Shown piece by piece: positions 10,270-23,384 of a stretch of DNA of 64,000 nucleotides. The stretch lies in assembly GCA_009667805.1 (NCBI GenBank), contig CM019063.1, forward strand, positions 413,578,626-413,642,625. The letters run 5' to 3'. A program made the translations under genes and the position numbers. The notes under the pieces are model-generated. The model did no database searches. It had not been told where the DNA came from and worked only from the letters and a program-made list of their open reading frames with translations. Numbering within the stretch: position 1 is the first letter of the stretch; each line of letters starts with the position of its first letter. The stretch comes from Leptobrachium leishanense (taxonomy: Eukaryota > Chordata > Amphibia > Anura > Megophryidae).

Positions 10270-12620
10270 TGGCTCACTTGTAATTCTGCCTTTTAGGAGT
10301 TCACTAATACTTGATCCACTGCAACAGTAATTATTATGTGTAAGTGTATTCCGTACAATGAACCTACTCATGAATATTAAAAGATAGCACCTACTGTTCT
10401 AACTTGAACCACACTTGCCAATACTTTGTGTAGGAGAGGGAGACGGAGAATAATGAGTGATTCCACAGTCACTCATTACTTACTGTCATTACAAAAAATG
10501 ACCAACTGCCAAAAACTGGTGTTAAGATATTTTACAATTTATCATTTGGACTGTCAACTAAATCGGCAAACAACATCAGAGTTATTAGCATAATCTGCAA
10601 CCTAAGTGCATACTAATCCGTGGTACCATTATTTCAGTTTGCATTGATATCACGGGAAAGCATACGTTTGCAGTATGAGGCCTGATCCTGCCACCTGAGG
10701 CTGACAGGTAGTTATTGGCAACCCCCAACCATTTGTCCCAATATGTACATCCAAGACCTCTTAAAGGCACAGGGACTATAATAACTCTTTTTTTCAAACG
10801 CAAGGAGGAAACTCTGACTGTGTAATAGAAGCCGCAGCATTCCTTATATTTTGAGCTAGAAGAGTTTCTTTTCACGTCCACTGCTTTACAAATAAATAAT
10901 GATGTTGTTCCTTAATGAAAATTATTTGGATATGGGTTGTTTACAATACATTTCACATCTTAAAATGTACCTGCATGAAAATAGGGTCAACCTGAACATG
11001 TGAACATATATCACAGCTGCTCTGTTATGGTTATATACTATCCATTTGAAAAGACACTCAATAAAATGTGAAAAAGAAAGAAGATAATTTGGGGGGAAAG
11101 ATAAAACTATAAATCTTCACAGATTAACATTATAGTCAAAAATAATTAGACTGCAGAAGCCCACTATTCAGTTAACAACAATATTAATTTGTGATGTCCC
11201 GATCCAATCTCTAGGGTTGGGATCATGAGCTGATATTGTGATCTTGAAGGGACTGGAATCAGCTTTACTGTATCTATCTGACCCCAGGTCTTTACTCTTT
11301 CGAACTGCCAGTACCATAGTCTCGCAACTTTCCAACATGACTCAGGCTTCACCACACCTGCCAGAGCAGAAGGACGAATGAATGGCAGGGACTTCAGAGG
11401 TGCTACGGAAGTCCCTTTACGCGGGCACCATGTATCTGGATGCAGCAATGGCTTCAGTTGTAGTATTGGATAGTGACTCAGTATTGGCAGATCACAAATA
11501 CTGCACAGCTTGGATCAGAGCAGTGACACAGGATACTCGTTAGTATTAATAAAGTATGAGAATGTTCCTAGCATTTGCTCTATGATGTCAGGTATTACTT
11601 CTTATCCCCTGTAAGCACCCGCTGGTTTGGCATGTCTCTAAAGCAGTTCATTAAGGTATATATTGGTATCTGCTTTGAATCAATGGATTTCCAGTTTTCA
11701 TATGTTGCATCATATCTGTTCCTCAAAGGATTGTGCAATTTATTGCAAGCCTTGAAACATGAGATGAAAAAAAAATGGTTCTTTTGGTCTGACAATTAAC
11801 AAATGTTGGTATATTCTAACTGGTTTGTAATAATTTTCTTTTTTCCCCATTTGCAAGGTCTGGATTTTTTTTCTCGGACGAGTCATTGAAATTCCTTATT
11901 CACCTTTGAAGTTGACATTAGGACCTTTTGGGTTATTTGCTTAGTGGGGAAGCACTTAAAGAAAAATTTAATGCAATTTAAGTCAAATACCCACTAAATT
12001 GCAAAATAGTTTTTATAAGTTATATGGAAGCCAAGCGGTATAAATTATAGTCTTTGCGTGTTGTAGTAAAACAAATTCCTATACATTTTTTAAAGATTTT
12101 TTTATGTTCTGAAATGGTAATGACATTGTTATAATATTTAAAACAATCTTGGGCAATTTTCCTTTACATGCACAAAGTAAGATTTGCAACTGAAAGTTCA
12201 CGTTTGTGTAACAATTGACCATACAGCATGTTTGCATAACATGTTAAATATCAGAATGCCAGTGCCTCATATACAATGAGTCATAATACCAGAAATCACT
12301 AATAACTGCCTATTATTTACAGTATATAACATATACTTTTTCACAACCAGAGAACATTAATATTTAGCAAAGAATCAATGACCGGGGAGTTATACCTGGT
12401 ATAATTAGGATTAATCACTGCACAAAATGTTTATACACGGTTTTTAATTGGAATACAATAAAAAAATACTACAACGTCCCTTTTGCATACCTTTTCAATG
12501 CTATGTTTGTGTTCTCTATGGCGTGAAATGAAATTCTCAGATCTCGCCCCTTTAACCCTGTACTACTATAGTGAAGCTACTAAGAGCAGCCCGTACCCTC
12601 ACTGTAACAGAAAGTTCAGC
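10270..12620. other. AT-rich non-coding sequence
   Basis: No gene or transposon end is recognisable. Short local structures only: a hairpin near 10450 (aatgagtga...tcactcatt). ORFs at 10585-10881, 11164-11448 and 11575-11799 lack known motifs. Confidence 0.5.
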
Positions 12621-12629
12621 AAATTTACT

Positions 12630-13137
12630 GTTGCGTTGGGTACTTTCCTGTTATCCGGACCACATCAAGTTTTTATAGTTTCATAGACAGAATAAACTGA
12701 GTCAATTGTCATAGTTTTATTTTTATAGATAATGAACTGAATAAATGGGAAGACAAACATATGAGAACATGTGACAATTAATAATCTGTAACATATGACA
12801 ACATGACTTGACTTATAATTGAGATACTGGTGGCTAGAAAGTTAGGGTTAGGGGATTAGGGTTAGAGGGTTAGGGTTAGAGGGTTAGGGTTGGGGTTAGG
12901 GACACCCTAACCCTATCCCTAACTCTAACCCTCTAACCCCCTAACTTTCTGGCCACCAGTATCTCAATTATAAATCAACTCATGTTGTCATATGTTACAG
13001 TTTATTAATTGTCACATTTTCTCATATGTTTGTCTTCCCGTTTATTCAGTTCATTATCTATGAAAATAAAACTATCTATGAAACTATAAAAATTGATGTG
13101 GTCCGGATAACAGGAAAGTACCTTGCGTTGCAACAAC
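12630..13137. repeat. Fold-back element with telomeric core
   Basis: The left arm from about 12630 to 12840 and the right arm from about 12946 to 13137 are imperfect inverted copies. They share ggtactttcctgttatccgg, tttttatagtttcatagata and gtttgtcttccc, each with its complement. The centre is telomere-like repeat. No target duplication could be fixed, so whether this is a transposed palindromic element or a local inverted duplication is open. Confidence 0.8.
12841..12945. repeat. Interstitial telomeric repeat, head-to-head
   Basis: 12841-12901 consists of gttaggg/gttagaggg units and 12904-12945 of ccctaa/ctaaccc units. The G-rich strands of both blocks point to the centre, as in a telomere-telomere join. 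Units are degenerate (gttaggg, gttagaggg, gttgggg). The spacer is only a few bases (aca). Confidence 0.9.
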
Positions 13138-13429
13138 AGCCATGTACAAGGTAGAATACGAGAAGGAATTCTGGGATTGTGAATTACTTTGCAGTAATTC
13201 AATACAAGTGGTTATAATTGCTGAAAATCCTAGTACAGTACAGATACAATGTATTACTGTAATGTCCAACTATATATACGCACTATGCCACATACTGATA
13301 TTAGTTTTATATTCTATTGGTATTTTTTTGTGGAAGCTTAAATGCTAATAATCTCATTATGATCACTAAAAATCCCCATAAACAGAATATTTTACCATTT
13401 TTATTTATCGTTATCACATTACCTCTATC

Positions 13430-14735
13430 CACCCCGCCTCCCCCCTTATCTGCCTTTAGCGCTCAGAACCTGGCAGATTACTTCTTAAATAAAACTCTCA
13501 CTATCAGAAGCAACATCCTGACACAAACCAGTAATTCAACCACCTCCACTCCCAGAAGCCCCCTCCACTACCCTCTGCTGCTTCCTCCCAGCCACTGAGG
13601 AGGAAGTCAATTCCTTACTGTCCTCCTCATATTTTACTACATGCTCACTCAACCCCATTCCCTCACATCTAATATCTCCACTTCCTCCTCCCTCACCCCT
13701 GCTCTCGCACACATCTTCCACCTATATCTTTTCACTGGCTTCTTCCCATCCGCCTTCAAACACAGACAGGTTACCCCTATACTAAAGAAACCCTCCCTCC
13801 AACTATTGTCCTATATCCCTGCTTCTATTTACCTCTGAGCGCTTGGAAAAACTAGTTTTCAACTGCCTCTCCCTCTTCCTGTCCCCTAATTCCCTACTTG
13901 ACCCCCTGTAATCAGGCTTCCGTCCCCTACAGTCAATGGAATCTTCCCTCACCAAAGTCTCCAATGACCTCCTAACTTCTAAAAAACACAGCCACTATTC
14001 TATCCTCATCCTGCTTGACCTCTCAGCTGCTTTTGACACCGTCGACCACCCCAACGTCTACAGACTCTCTGCTCTCTTGGTCTCTGTGACACTGCACTCA
14101 CTTGGATTGACTCTTATCTGTCTAACAGGTCCTTGTCTGTGTCATTTGCTGATAACTCCTCCTCTTTAATGCCTTTATCAGTTGGTGTACCCCAAGGCTA
14201 TGTCCTAGGTCCTCTGCTCTTCTCTATCTATCTAAAAAGCTCTCACCACCTCTGCTCCCCACTACCTGTCCTCATTAATTACCAAATACACCCCAGCCTG
14301 CTCCCTAAGGTCAAACAGTGACCTGCACCTAGCTTCTCCCCACGTCACCTCTTGATAGACTGTAGGATTTCTCACGCATAGCCCCCAACGCTCTTCCATA
14401 CGGTTAGACTTTCCCCTAGTTTCCCTTTCTTCAAACTCTCCTTTAAGACATTCCTAGGCAAGCCTACCACCTGACTCACTAATACTCCTCACTGCACCAA
14501 CCCGTCCATCACTCTCACCAGTCTGTCACTCTCACCTTGCAGTCCTCTCCTCCTGTTTCCACCCCCAACTCCTCTAGATTGCAAGTTCCCATGGGAATAG
14601 GGCCCTTGTTTCCTCCTGTACCGGTTTGTCAAAATGTTATTCAGGCTCAATATATTGTAAACCTGTCTATATTGTGCCCATTGTTCAGCGCTGCGGGATA
14701 TGCTGCCGCTATATAAATAAAGAGTAATAATAATA
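13430..14735 (+). pseudogene. L2/CR1-type LINE, broken reverse transcriptase
   Basis: Pieces of an L2-group ORF2 appear in order on the plus strand: a linker with LADYFLNKTLTIRSNI (13470-13520), then SGFRP (about 13915), [13 protein letters not shown] (about 14005-14050, motif A with its catalytic Asp) and [13 protein letters not shown] (14185-14225, where the usual Ser is Tyr). The YADD motif B/C region is missing after this point, so there is an internal deletion as well as stops at about 13780, 13837 and 13910. The 3' end (agcgctgcgggatatgctgc, tataaataaagag, then an AAT tract to 14735) is the typical L2 tail. It is a dead copy. Confidence 0.82.
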
Positions 14736-14759
14736 ATCACATTTACTGTATTTGACACA

Positions 14760-16960
14760 AAGGTAATTTCTACCTAAATAACATAGACCCAGTTTCAGAT
14801 ATAAAGGACACTGTCTAGAGTTTATACACTTTCATTCCTGCAACTTTTCTGTAATGGCTAAATGAATGCATGAAAAAATAATCATGAGCAAATTTAGATT
14901 ATGTTAACTATCTCAGAATAACTTATGAAAAATATATATATAGAGAGAGAGAGTGAATATGTGTGTGAGCGTGAGCACATGCTGAAATTCCCTATATGTC
15001 ATAAGAGGGCAGGCAAATCATTCTTAAACGAGACATGTAGTGAAAATTGTTTTTGTTTTTTTATTACAAAATCAGCCGAATTCTATTAGGAACACTATTA
15101 GTCTCGTTTGACAATTCTGGGTAAATTTGGCTGATGTTCATGTGTTTGACTGGCCATAAAGTGTCTACTGTGATTAAAACCCCCATTTTTATTGTTCCCT
15201 TAGCATGAGTTTTAGTATTTAATTACATCTTTAGAAAAAGAGAGAAATCTCTTAGTCTGGGTACCATATTTCTTGCAACAGAAATATTAATTAACCAACT
15301 CATTTTATTTATAAGTATTTTTTTATCATTTCTTTTAAGTTCCAATTTACACTTCACAGCTGTATTAATTGAAATTAATTATTTAAATTCAGATTTTGAT
15401 ATGTATCAAAATTCAACTAAATCAGTAATTAAATGTAGAGGATATAAAGAGATAGAATATTCTGCATCCAATAATGTATCTTCATTCTGTGATAATATTA
15501 AAATTGACATCTTACTATTCCCTAGACTCCTCAAGTACTATTAAGTCTCACATTAGAAAATTTGGTGAGACAAGTTCCACTAAATTTCACATAAAACTTT
15601 GAACATAAATTTTAATGGCTGGAGGTTGGACATCCACCTGTTTATTGCTAAATGCATAAAATTACTTTCAGCGCCTAAGATAGACGTTTCCCATTCTGCA
15701 TTTTTAGCAGTGAAATATTACTTTGCCATTTACTGTTTTCTTCTAGGGTTTATCATATGGCCAGAAAAGAGGATGTATAAGTTTAGAGAAGAGAAATCTG
15801 CACTGACCATCTAATCATAAAGTGCATATCCAACCTTATGGATAGGCTGTTCATAAATGGTTAAGAAACCATTATTTGGTTGCCTATGCTATTACAAGTT
15901 ATGCAGTAGGCATTTCATGCCTAGAGCTACGGTAGTGCTGTTTTTGTTATTTTATTCTCACTAAATTGATACTCTGACTCCTAACTATACTTCATTTGGT
16001 GGGTGCACTCCATCTGGCTGGAGTGCACAGACTCCATTTGTCTGTGCACTCCATCACATTGACTGGCAATGAGAGTAGCTTGCTAAAGTGGAAGTCCTCC
16101 CTTCTTCTTTAAGGCAGACATACAAGCTCCCAGTAGACAGTCCACAGGATTTCATTATGTGTCAAGCAATATACCATTCTAGATTTAGTTTATTGCCATG
16201 AAGGCACCTGGAAACAGCCAGGGTGAGACCAAATAAGGGGTTACAAGCCCAGTGAGGGGGGGCACACTGCAGGTAAAGTGCAATCAGAGGGTTTATTGTA
16301 GATGACCAGCTAACAAACCAAGGTTTTTAATCTCAACAGGGAATGTGCAATAAAGTCTCTAGAACTGGATGGAGTAGAGCACCAAACAAGTCAGACCGTC
16401 TTGGAAATCACAAGTACAGAGAAATGGTATTAAGGCAGGAGTGAACTGAAACTTGGCAGTAAACCCGACAGCTGGCTCTGGAGGTGAACAAGGCAGCTCT
16501 AGTATAGGTGGAATATGCAGAGCAAACAAGGCCCAGGCACTCACAGCAAAGCTTGTAGATCATAAACACATTTCTAGAGTGGAGCAGGTGGTAAATGGGA
16601 TGATACAGTTTGATAATAAGACAGTAGGCTGAAACATTGCTGGCACTTTAGTGAGTAAGGCATCTAAAAGACGCCTCAACAGAGCCCACTAGTGCTGGTA
16701 CTTTTTGGCTTCTAGCTATTATTGTATGACATCAATTAATATATTTATGGTTGTAATAGCTATTAAAGATTGTCCTAACCTCTGAAGAAAAACCACCAAA
16801 CTTGGCTTTACCCCTCCAACCTACTGTTTGATGGTCTTACACCTCTTGTATGTCTGTGAAAATTGTGTGGTAATATTTCGACCCTCACCCTCGATATTTT
16901 TGTAAAGAATGAATATGTGCAAAATTAAAACCGGATAATTTTACATAATTATTATCCAGT
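14760..16960. other. AT-rich non-coding sequence
   Basis: No gene, terminal repeat or known element is visible. A GA dinucleotide run lies near 14944. A small inverted motif (gtgcactcca...tggagtgcac) occurs at about 16003-16050. Confidence 0.5.
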
Positions 16961-17029
16961 CGGCCCTGAGCAGCAACTCATACATTAAAATGCTCTTTTA
17001 TTCAATACAGAAGCAGGCTGGAAAATTCA

Positions 17030-17632
17030 TTACATCTCGTTTCAAAATAATTTTGTTCTCGTTATTTTGTTTCGTAATTTAATTTTGTTTCGTTTGGTAT
17101 ATCGGATCACTATAAAACCCATTGTAAATTTGAATCAATTCGATATTTGATATTGATTCGAATTTCAGATCATTAAATAAAACCCAATAGATCAAATTCT
17201 GCTGTTAAAAGGCAAGCTAGGGTTAAATATTGAGCTTTTCCATTGGCCTGTGGTGCTGAATACAGATTCAGCACCACAGACCAATTTACAGGGACAGGGT
17301 GCTTTGTGAAACAGTCAAACGGATCTGATTAATTTCATAATGTCGATTGCTTTAGTACTGACTTGTATTGTAAGTTGGGATCGATTCGATATTTGATATT
17401 GATTCACATTGTGGATCACTAAACAAAACCCCAGCTGCTGAGGAATCATTTAAACAATGGTTCTTTTGTGAAACAGTAGAACGAATCAATTTTGTTATAT
17501 AGCATTCTGTTTCTTTTCACTTTTGTTTAAATTCAGATGAAATCAATTCGTTATTTCGAAGTACTTCCAAAATATTAATCAACGAATTTTCAAGCAAATT
17601 GCTGTTCATTACGAAACTAATGCACACCCCTA
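17030..17632. mobile_element. Probable hAT-type MITE, right end clear
   Basis: The right end reads gaaactaatgcacaccccta, complement of a tagggg-tgtgcat hAT terminus and close to the end of the element at 7165. The body repeats cgatatttgatattgattc at 17142 and 17385. The left terminus and target duplication were not found, so the left part is truncated or more diverged. Confidence 0.5.
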
Positions 17633-17639
17633 ATAAGCA

Positions 17640-18640
17640 TTAGCTTAATTTAGATAACATGATACTATAGTTTGTTATTAACATTAATAACCTGGTACAC
17701 AATGAGTTAGTTATATCAGACAGAGACTATTGTAGTACTCTGCTATATATGTACTATTTTTTTTTATTTTTTAAGAAATGCTTAGGCACTGTAGACTATT
17801 CACATTAAAATAAGAAATACTCTTTGCTCAAACCCCTATCTTTTCCCCATATATTTATCCAGGATTTATTAAAGAAAACCAAGTCTATGACACATAAAGA
17901 GAGTCAAGATAAGCTTACTACCATTCTGCGAGATCAGTATACTAATACAGCTTATACAGCAAATAAATACATTTCTGTTTATAGTTGAAACTTGAAAGAT
18001 GAATGGCAGTTATTTTTCTGTAGCCTAAGGGGATATGTAGGTGGATAACAAAACAGCTACATTATTACCAGCTATAAAATAATTCTTGTCAAATGAGAAG
18101 CTTTGAGCGTTACTGTGTTACATGTTATGATATCAGATCAGCTGACGTGATAACATGACTAATTGAGTGACTAACTGCTGATGGACATACTTTAGTGCCC
18201 TGAGTCTTTCTTTTCCTTTCTGTCCCAAACAGAGATTATATATACTGATTGGTAATAGCTGGTGAAAGGAGGCTTGTCCAACATGGCAGCATGCTATTTG
18301 TACGTTGAAGATTGGCTCTCAAAGCTTGCATTCATTTCATACTCGTGACCATAAAATTAAGGGATACACTGGTGCCAGGAAAACACCAGATTTATATTAG
18401 CAGTGAAGTCTCAGTTCCCATGAAAAGTATTAAATAATTTGTCTAAGAAAGTCGTTGTTTTTTGGCGGGTTTTTCAGCTGACTATCCTTACACTTCACAT
18501 TAATTTTTATAAGGGCATTATAATTCTGTTCCTAAAAAAGAACATAAATTTGCAAACGGTGATAAAATCCCATGACTGTTCAAAATAGATATGGTTCCAT
18601 AATTCATCTTATTATGTGCTACTAAAAGTATTGTTTACTT
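17640..18640. other. AT-rich non-coding sequence
   Basis: No coding frame or repeat boundary recognised. Confidence 0.5.
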
Positions 18641-18651
18641 TAAGGGATGAT

Positions 18652-19403
18652 TCACAAGGCACTGAAATTTCATCAAAATTTCAGTGCTTTTAACGGGTGC
18701 ACTTCGGCGATTCCAAATCGCCGAAACTATGGTGAATAGTGGTCATTGTAGTTTGCAAAGATGTAGTCGCTGAAGCCTCATGAAAAAGATGCCGACTGTC
18801 ACCGAAGGCCGCTGAACAGTAGTGAACTGAAATCCACAGAACGGAAATTTAAAAATATGGAACTCGCCTATTCTCTTATTAGGTGTTTAAACCAATAAAA
18901 ATACATTAAAATGTGTCTAAATAATAAAAAAGATTCTTAAAAAAATAATAAAAATGTCTGTTACAGAATAAAAAAAACTCATTTTAAAAAAATTGGGAAA
19001 CAAAAATGTCATTAAACAAATACCAAATAATTAATTAAAGGTGTTCTAAAACATATAAAAAAGGCTTTTTGTTGTAAATGAAAATAAAAAACATTTTTAA
19101 ATTTTAAAATAATATTACTTTTTTACATTGAATCCTGTGGGTTTCACCTGTTTAAACCTGTCGATCTGAATCACTGAAAATCAGGTCAGATCACCACCAT
19201 CACTTCGGTGACTTTCAGAGTTCTGTGAATAGACGGACAATTTTGCTGCCACCGAAGACCGTCGAACTGTGGCGATCTGCACCGTATTTTACCGTCAATT
19301 CACCAGTATTTGAAGAATTGCCCCGAAATTGAACCGAAAGGTGAAATTCACCGTTCGGAGCACTTCAGTTGCAAGTTCGGGGCTTAGTGAATAACATCTC
19401 TAG
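18652..19403. mobile_element. MITE related to the cagggttattca family
   Basis: The left end gatgattcacaaggcact matches the right end agtgaataacatc in inverse. The interior has the tccaaatcgccgaa, aaaataaaaaac and attgaatcctgtgggtttca stretches shared with 20026, 25477, 33441, 37036 and 52440. It has no coding capacity. The flanking duplication could not be fixed. Confidence 0.6.
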
Positions 19404-19904
19404 TGTATTCCAAGAAGCCATCCTTTTGGGCCTTTTAATTTGTGGATATTACCTTCTGGATATTTGCTGATTTATTTTAGTATCGTTTTATAAAATAAAG
19501 ACTTTAAGAATAATTTAAACTTTGGGGCATATGTTACTGTTTAGTGTATTTGTGTAGGGTGTTAGTGTTATATTGAAGAAATTCTTGAAATCGCAGTCGC
19601 TACATGTCACGTTACCAACACCTCAGCAATGTCGCGAGTTTTCTTATTGATGTGGCCTCCTCCCGGCTTGTTGACATGACTGCTAGCAATTTTGACATTG
19701 GGCACTTATCCGATCCAGTTTATTATACTCCTGATATTGCACGATCTACTCAGCTGACTCCACAGGTGGCGTCCTTACACAGTGGGGTATTTTGGCCTAG
19801 GCCAACAAGGCCTAGGCCTAGGGTGGCACTTTCCAGGGGGCGGCGGCCCACACTGGTGGCCCCACCCCTAAACAAAAAAAAATATATATTTTTTTTTTTA
19901 CTTT

Positions 19905-19968
19905 TGCAAAGTATTTTGCCAGGAAGAATACATTGAGATTTCACTAATTTTCAAGTATGTCCTGGGTA
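19905..19968 (-). repeat. LINE/SINE 3' tail copy
   Basis: Contains gtattttgccaggaagaata and tcaagtatgtcctgggt, a diverged copy of the tail found at 296, 20883, 23390, 42680 and 53497. Confidence 0.65.
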
Positions 19969-20025
19969 GGCAAGGCCTAGGCTTTCACTTTCCAGGGGGC
20001 AGCAAAAAACCTCACCACTAAATGA

Positions 20026-20640
20026 GTTACTCACAGAGCACCGAAATGACGCCAACATGTTGGTGTTCTGTAGTTCCCTGCACTTCGGGGAATACAATTT
20101 CCCCACCCTGCAGTGAATTCACCATTCACCGCAGGGTCCCCAAAGTGCATGGAGTCGGCCGCTGAATGCTGCCACCGCAAACCCGTGGCCTGCTGTTTTC
20201 AAAAGAACTACTGAACGAAAATGTCTGGAATTTACATATAAGATCCTATGATAGATAATAAAAAGTTCTGTTACAGAAAAAAGAAAAACCGCTATTAAAA
20301 AAAGGGGGGGGGAATTTTGCTGAAAAATGACTAAAGGGTACTAAAACAAAAATCAAACACTTTTTACTGCAGATTAAAATAATAAATGGTTTATTAGATA
20401 TTGCATAAAAACGGGAATATTTTTAACATTGAAACCTATGGGTTTCGCCTGAATAAACCTGCTGATTGAAACCACCGAACATCAGGGCATTTCACTGCCA
20501 TTTCTCTGCTGTTTGGTGTTCTCTGAATAGATTAACCATTACTTCTCTATGGGGATTTGCAATGCCTTCAAACAGCACTGTACTTGCTGGCAGTTCACCA
20601 AACTTGTGTGTGAGCATATTACAGAGCAGTGGTGTTCTTA
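20026..20640. mobile_element. MITE fragment, cagggttattca family
   Basis: Shares gtctggaatttacatataag, tctgttacagaaaaa and taataaatggtttattagat with the copy at 25477-26370 in the same order. Ends are eroded, and it lies inside the hAT at 19780. Confidence 0.65.
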
Positions 20641-20882
20641 GGGGAGTGGCGGAGGGCGGGCCGCCCCTGGTACCAGTGATTATTTGAGTGTCATTAGGGG
20701 GTACTAGGAGGTGCCACTGTCACTGTGTGTCAGCTTTGAGCCGTGTTCTCAAACAACGAGCGGCGGAGCAGGGCGTTTGCATACGGAATAAAATCGAATA
20801 GAATAAAAATCCCCCTCTCCTCCCTCCATAGCTCCTCCCCTGCCCCGCACCAGCTCTAGGAGAGGGGAGGGGGATGTGATTT

Positions 20883-21450
20883 TTATTTATTTATTTATAA
20901 AAGGATTTTACCAGGAAGGATACATTGAGATTTCTCTCGTTTTCAAGTATGTCCTGGGTTCGAGAACATTGAGTGGTTACAGAAATACAAAATAGTAAAA
21001 TGCAAGAAATTAACACAAGACCAAATATACAGATTAACAGAAAAATAAATATGGAGGAAATAAAGTCATTATGTTACATGTTTACAGGTGCATTCCGTAT
21101 TGAGGTATGTTAATAGGGAAGTCTTAAGGGACTTTAGACTGGGGAAGATTTGACGGTGTCTGGGAGTTATTCCATATTTGCGGTGCTCTGTAGGAAAATG
21201 AGGATCGAGCCACTTTCTTTTTGTATTGCGGTATTGCAAGTAAGGTGCTGGTCCTGGATCTGAGGTTATAGGATGAGGGAACTGCCGGGGGAAGCAGCAT
21301 ATTCAGGTAGGGTGGTAGCTTCCCAGAAAAGCTCTTAAACACCAGGTTGGAAAGGTGGAGGGTGCGTCTAGAGTCCAGTGATGGCCAGTTTAGTTCTTTT
21401 AACATGTCACAATGGTGTGTCATGTAGTTACATTGTAGCACAAAGCGACA
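20883..21450 (-). pseudogene. 5'-truncated LINE with ORF C-terminus
   Basis: On the minus strand, 21441-21124 encodes the C-terminal end of a CR1/L2-like ORF2: a piece with LHLSNLVFKSFSGKLPPYL, YNLRSRTSTLLAIPQ and SFSYRAPQIWNN, the usual thumb/C-terminal signature after the reverse transcriptase. The rest to 20883 is a 3' UTR that ends in the ggaaggata/cctggtaaaatcc tail and a (TAAA)n repeat. The catalytic domain is absent because of 5' truncation. The same 3' UTR recurs at 23390-23765. It is not active. Confidence 0.75.
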
Positions 21451-21904
21451 GAATGAGTTATACAGTTTTGTGTGCAGAGAGAGAAGATGACAGTAAATGG
21501 CAGGTAAAGGGGGGGTATCAGCAGAATATGAAGTCCTGTCTGCTTACTGCTGTTTAAAGTGGACCTTTCCTTAACCAGCACTGCAGTGATAGAAATTTGT
21601 CATTGAGCTGCCTGGCTCCTGGTGAGGCTGCGTGCGTGCAGGTCACACGGTCCGGCCAGTCAGGTGGTACTGAGTTTACTTATTTTTTTCTGTACCACCT
21701 GACTGGCTGAACCACGTGACATGCATGCAGCTGCCTGCCCTTTCATTAACACGGATGCTCACTCTATTCTGGACTGAACACCCACCGGAAGGGAATCAAA
21801 GCCACGGTCCTGAGTCCGTACACAGTCCCTGCTGACTCTGCACACAGCCCTACCACAGACGGAGGCCGGTAAATATAGAATAAATAATTGCTGTGTGCTT
21901 ATAT

Positions 21905-22265
21905 TCACTCGGTTTGCTGGGAGTCTTATTGCAGTGGATTCTGATGCACTCATACACACCGCACATTGCATTGCTGGGAGTTTTATTGCTGTGGATTTTG
22001 ATACGCTGACACACATACCGCACATTGCATTGCTGGGAGTTTTATTGCTGTGGATTCTGTGATACACACTGCATATTACTGTGAGTTTTATTGCCCTGGA
22101 GCTCTGGGATACGCTCATACACACTGCACATTACTGTGAGTTTTATTGCTGTGCAGTTCTGATATGCTCATACACAGTGCCCATTTCTGTGGGTTTTATT
22201 GCTGTGCAGCTCTGTGATACACTCATATGCAGTGCAAGTTTCTGTGGATTTTATTGTTCAACCAA
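21905..22265 (+). repeat. Tandem array, about 55-bp unit, 6-7 copies
   Basis: Units begin ctgggagttttattgctgtg or ctgtgagttttattgctgtg and continue with gattctgatacgctcatacacac and gcacatt. The array gives an accidental minus-strand frame with a repeating KTAIKL-like pattern. It is inside the hAT at 19780; a single related motif (gttctgtgatatgctcatac) recurs at 32176 in the hAT at 31059. Confidence 0.8.
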
Positions 22266-22742
22266 TTAGAGCGGCTGTGATCCAGTATACTTGACATGCG
22301 TGGCTGTTCTTTGTAAAAATGCTTGAATTTAAACATTTCATAATTTTATTGATCGTAATAGGTACATTTGAAATGGTATACAAAATATACAAGTAGGCAC
22401 TTGGTATCCACTTTTAATATAAAGAGAGGAAAAGGCGGAGCTCTAAGAGGAAAAGGTGGAGCTTAAAGAGGAAGGGTGGGGATTAACCAGGAAAAGGTGT
22501 GTCCTTGACAGGAAGGGGTGTGTCAAATTTAAATTAGGGGGTGCACGAGTTTAGTCAGGCCTAGGGCAGCACAAGACCTAAATACACCACTGTCCTTACA
22601 TCTGTGCCATTCTTAGATGTTTTGGTGCTCTGACCTGACTGATCATTGCTTCTTTGACTACCCCCTATGGGATCTGACTTTGTATTGTGTTTGTTTGTCT
22701 TATAGCTAGCTTTTACTGGCCAATACAAGCACCAACAGTTTA

Positions 22743-23137
22743 GGCTGGGGTCAGACGAGCGTAGTGTTCACGTCCGTGATTGTGCCTAAAAGTACGTCCG
22801 TGATAGCATGACAGAAAGCCCATTGGAGCCTGACACATGAAGTACGTCCGCACTGAACTGCGGACGCACAACGGCCGCGGCCCACGGACGCAAGGCAGGC
22901 AAGAACGTACAACCCCTAGAACGGCCGCACAAAGTGCGCTGCGTCCGCAACGTCTGCATAGCTTTGTGTGTGAGTGATGGAACGTGGTCAGACGGACTGC
23001 ATTTATACGTCCAGCATTTTTCACGGACAAAATGGTTTTGCTTTTTAAATTATTTTCCCTCCTACATCCGTCAAAATATACGTCAGTGAATAAACGGACG
23101 TACAGTCCATAGAAATCACGCTCGTCTGACCCTAGCC
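22743..23137. mobile_element. PIF/Harbinger-type MITE, TTA target duplication
   Basis: Termini ggctggggtcagacgagcg and gctcgtctgaccctagcc with TTA at 22740-22742 and 23138-23140. The body matches 5344-5792 (gtacgtcc, tgagtgatgg, ctgcatttatacgtccagca). The 169-residue minus-strand frame across it is a repeat artefact. Confidence 0.87.
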
Positions 23138-23384
23138 TTAGGTTGTGACTTATAAAGCATGCTGAGGTCAAGATATGTGACACTTCATTAGCTGTGAGAA
23201 AGATATACCAGGTATCCTCATTTTTGGAGGGGGAATGTTGGACAATCATTGAAACCCCTTTACTCAGAGGACTTGCATGAGGTGGTTTGCTCTAGTCAAC
23301 CCTTGTCCCTGTCTATATATACATTCTGACTGAAATAAAAATAATGAAAAAAACCTTGTCCTGGTAACTTTAATATTTGCATAT

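Larger units (their letters stand above)
19780..22592. mobile_element. hAT-type element with nested repeats
   Basis: Termini are cagtggggtattttggcc on the left and aatacaccactg on the right, with the 8-bp duplication tccttaca at 19772-19779 and 22593-22600. Subterminal sequence repeats aaggcctaggc motifs. A second hAT-like end (cagtggtgttcttagg) lies at 20628, so two related elements may be joined. Inside are a LINE tail copy, MITE sequence, a truncated LINE and a 55-bp tandem array. No transposase is encoded. Confidence 0.78.

Noticed and set aside
12841..12945. True chromosome end
   Set aside because: Sequence continues on both sides and the repeats are short and degenerate.
22740..23249. 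169-residue minus-strand frame
   Set aside because: It spans a Harbinger MITE and its flanks; sequence is a reading of the repeat.
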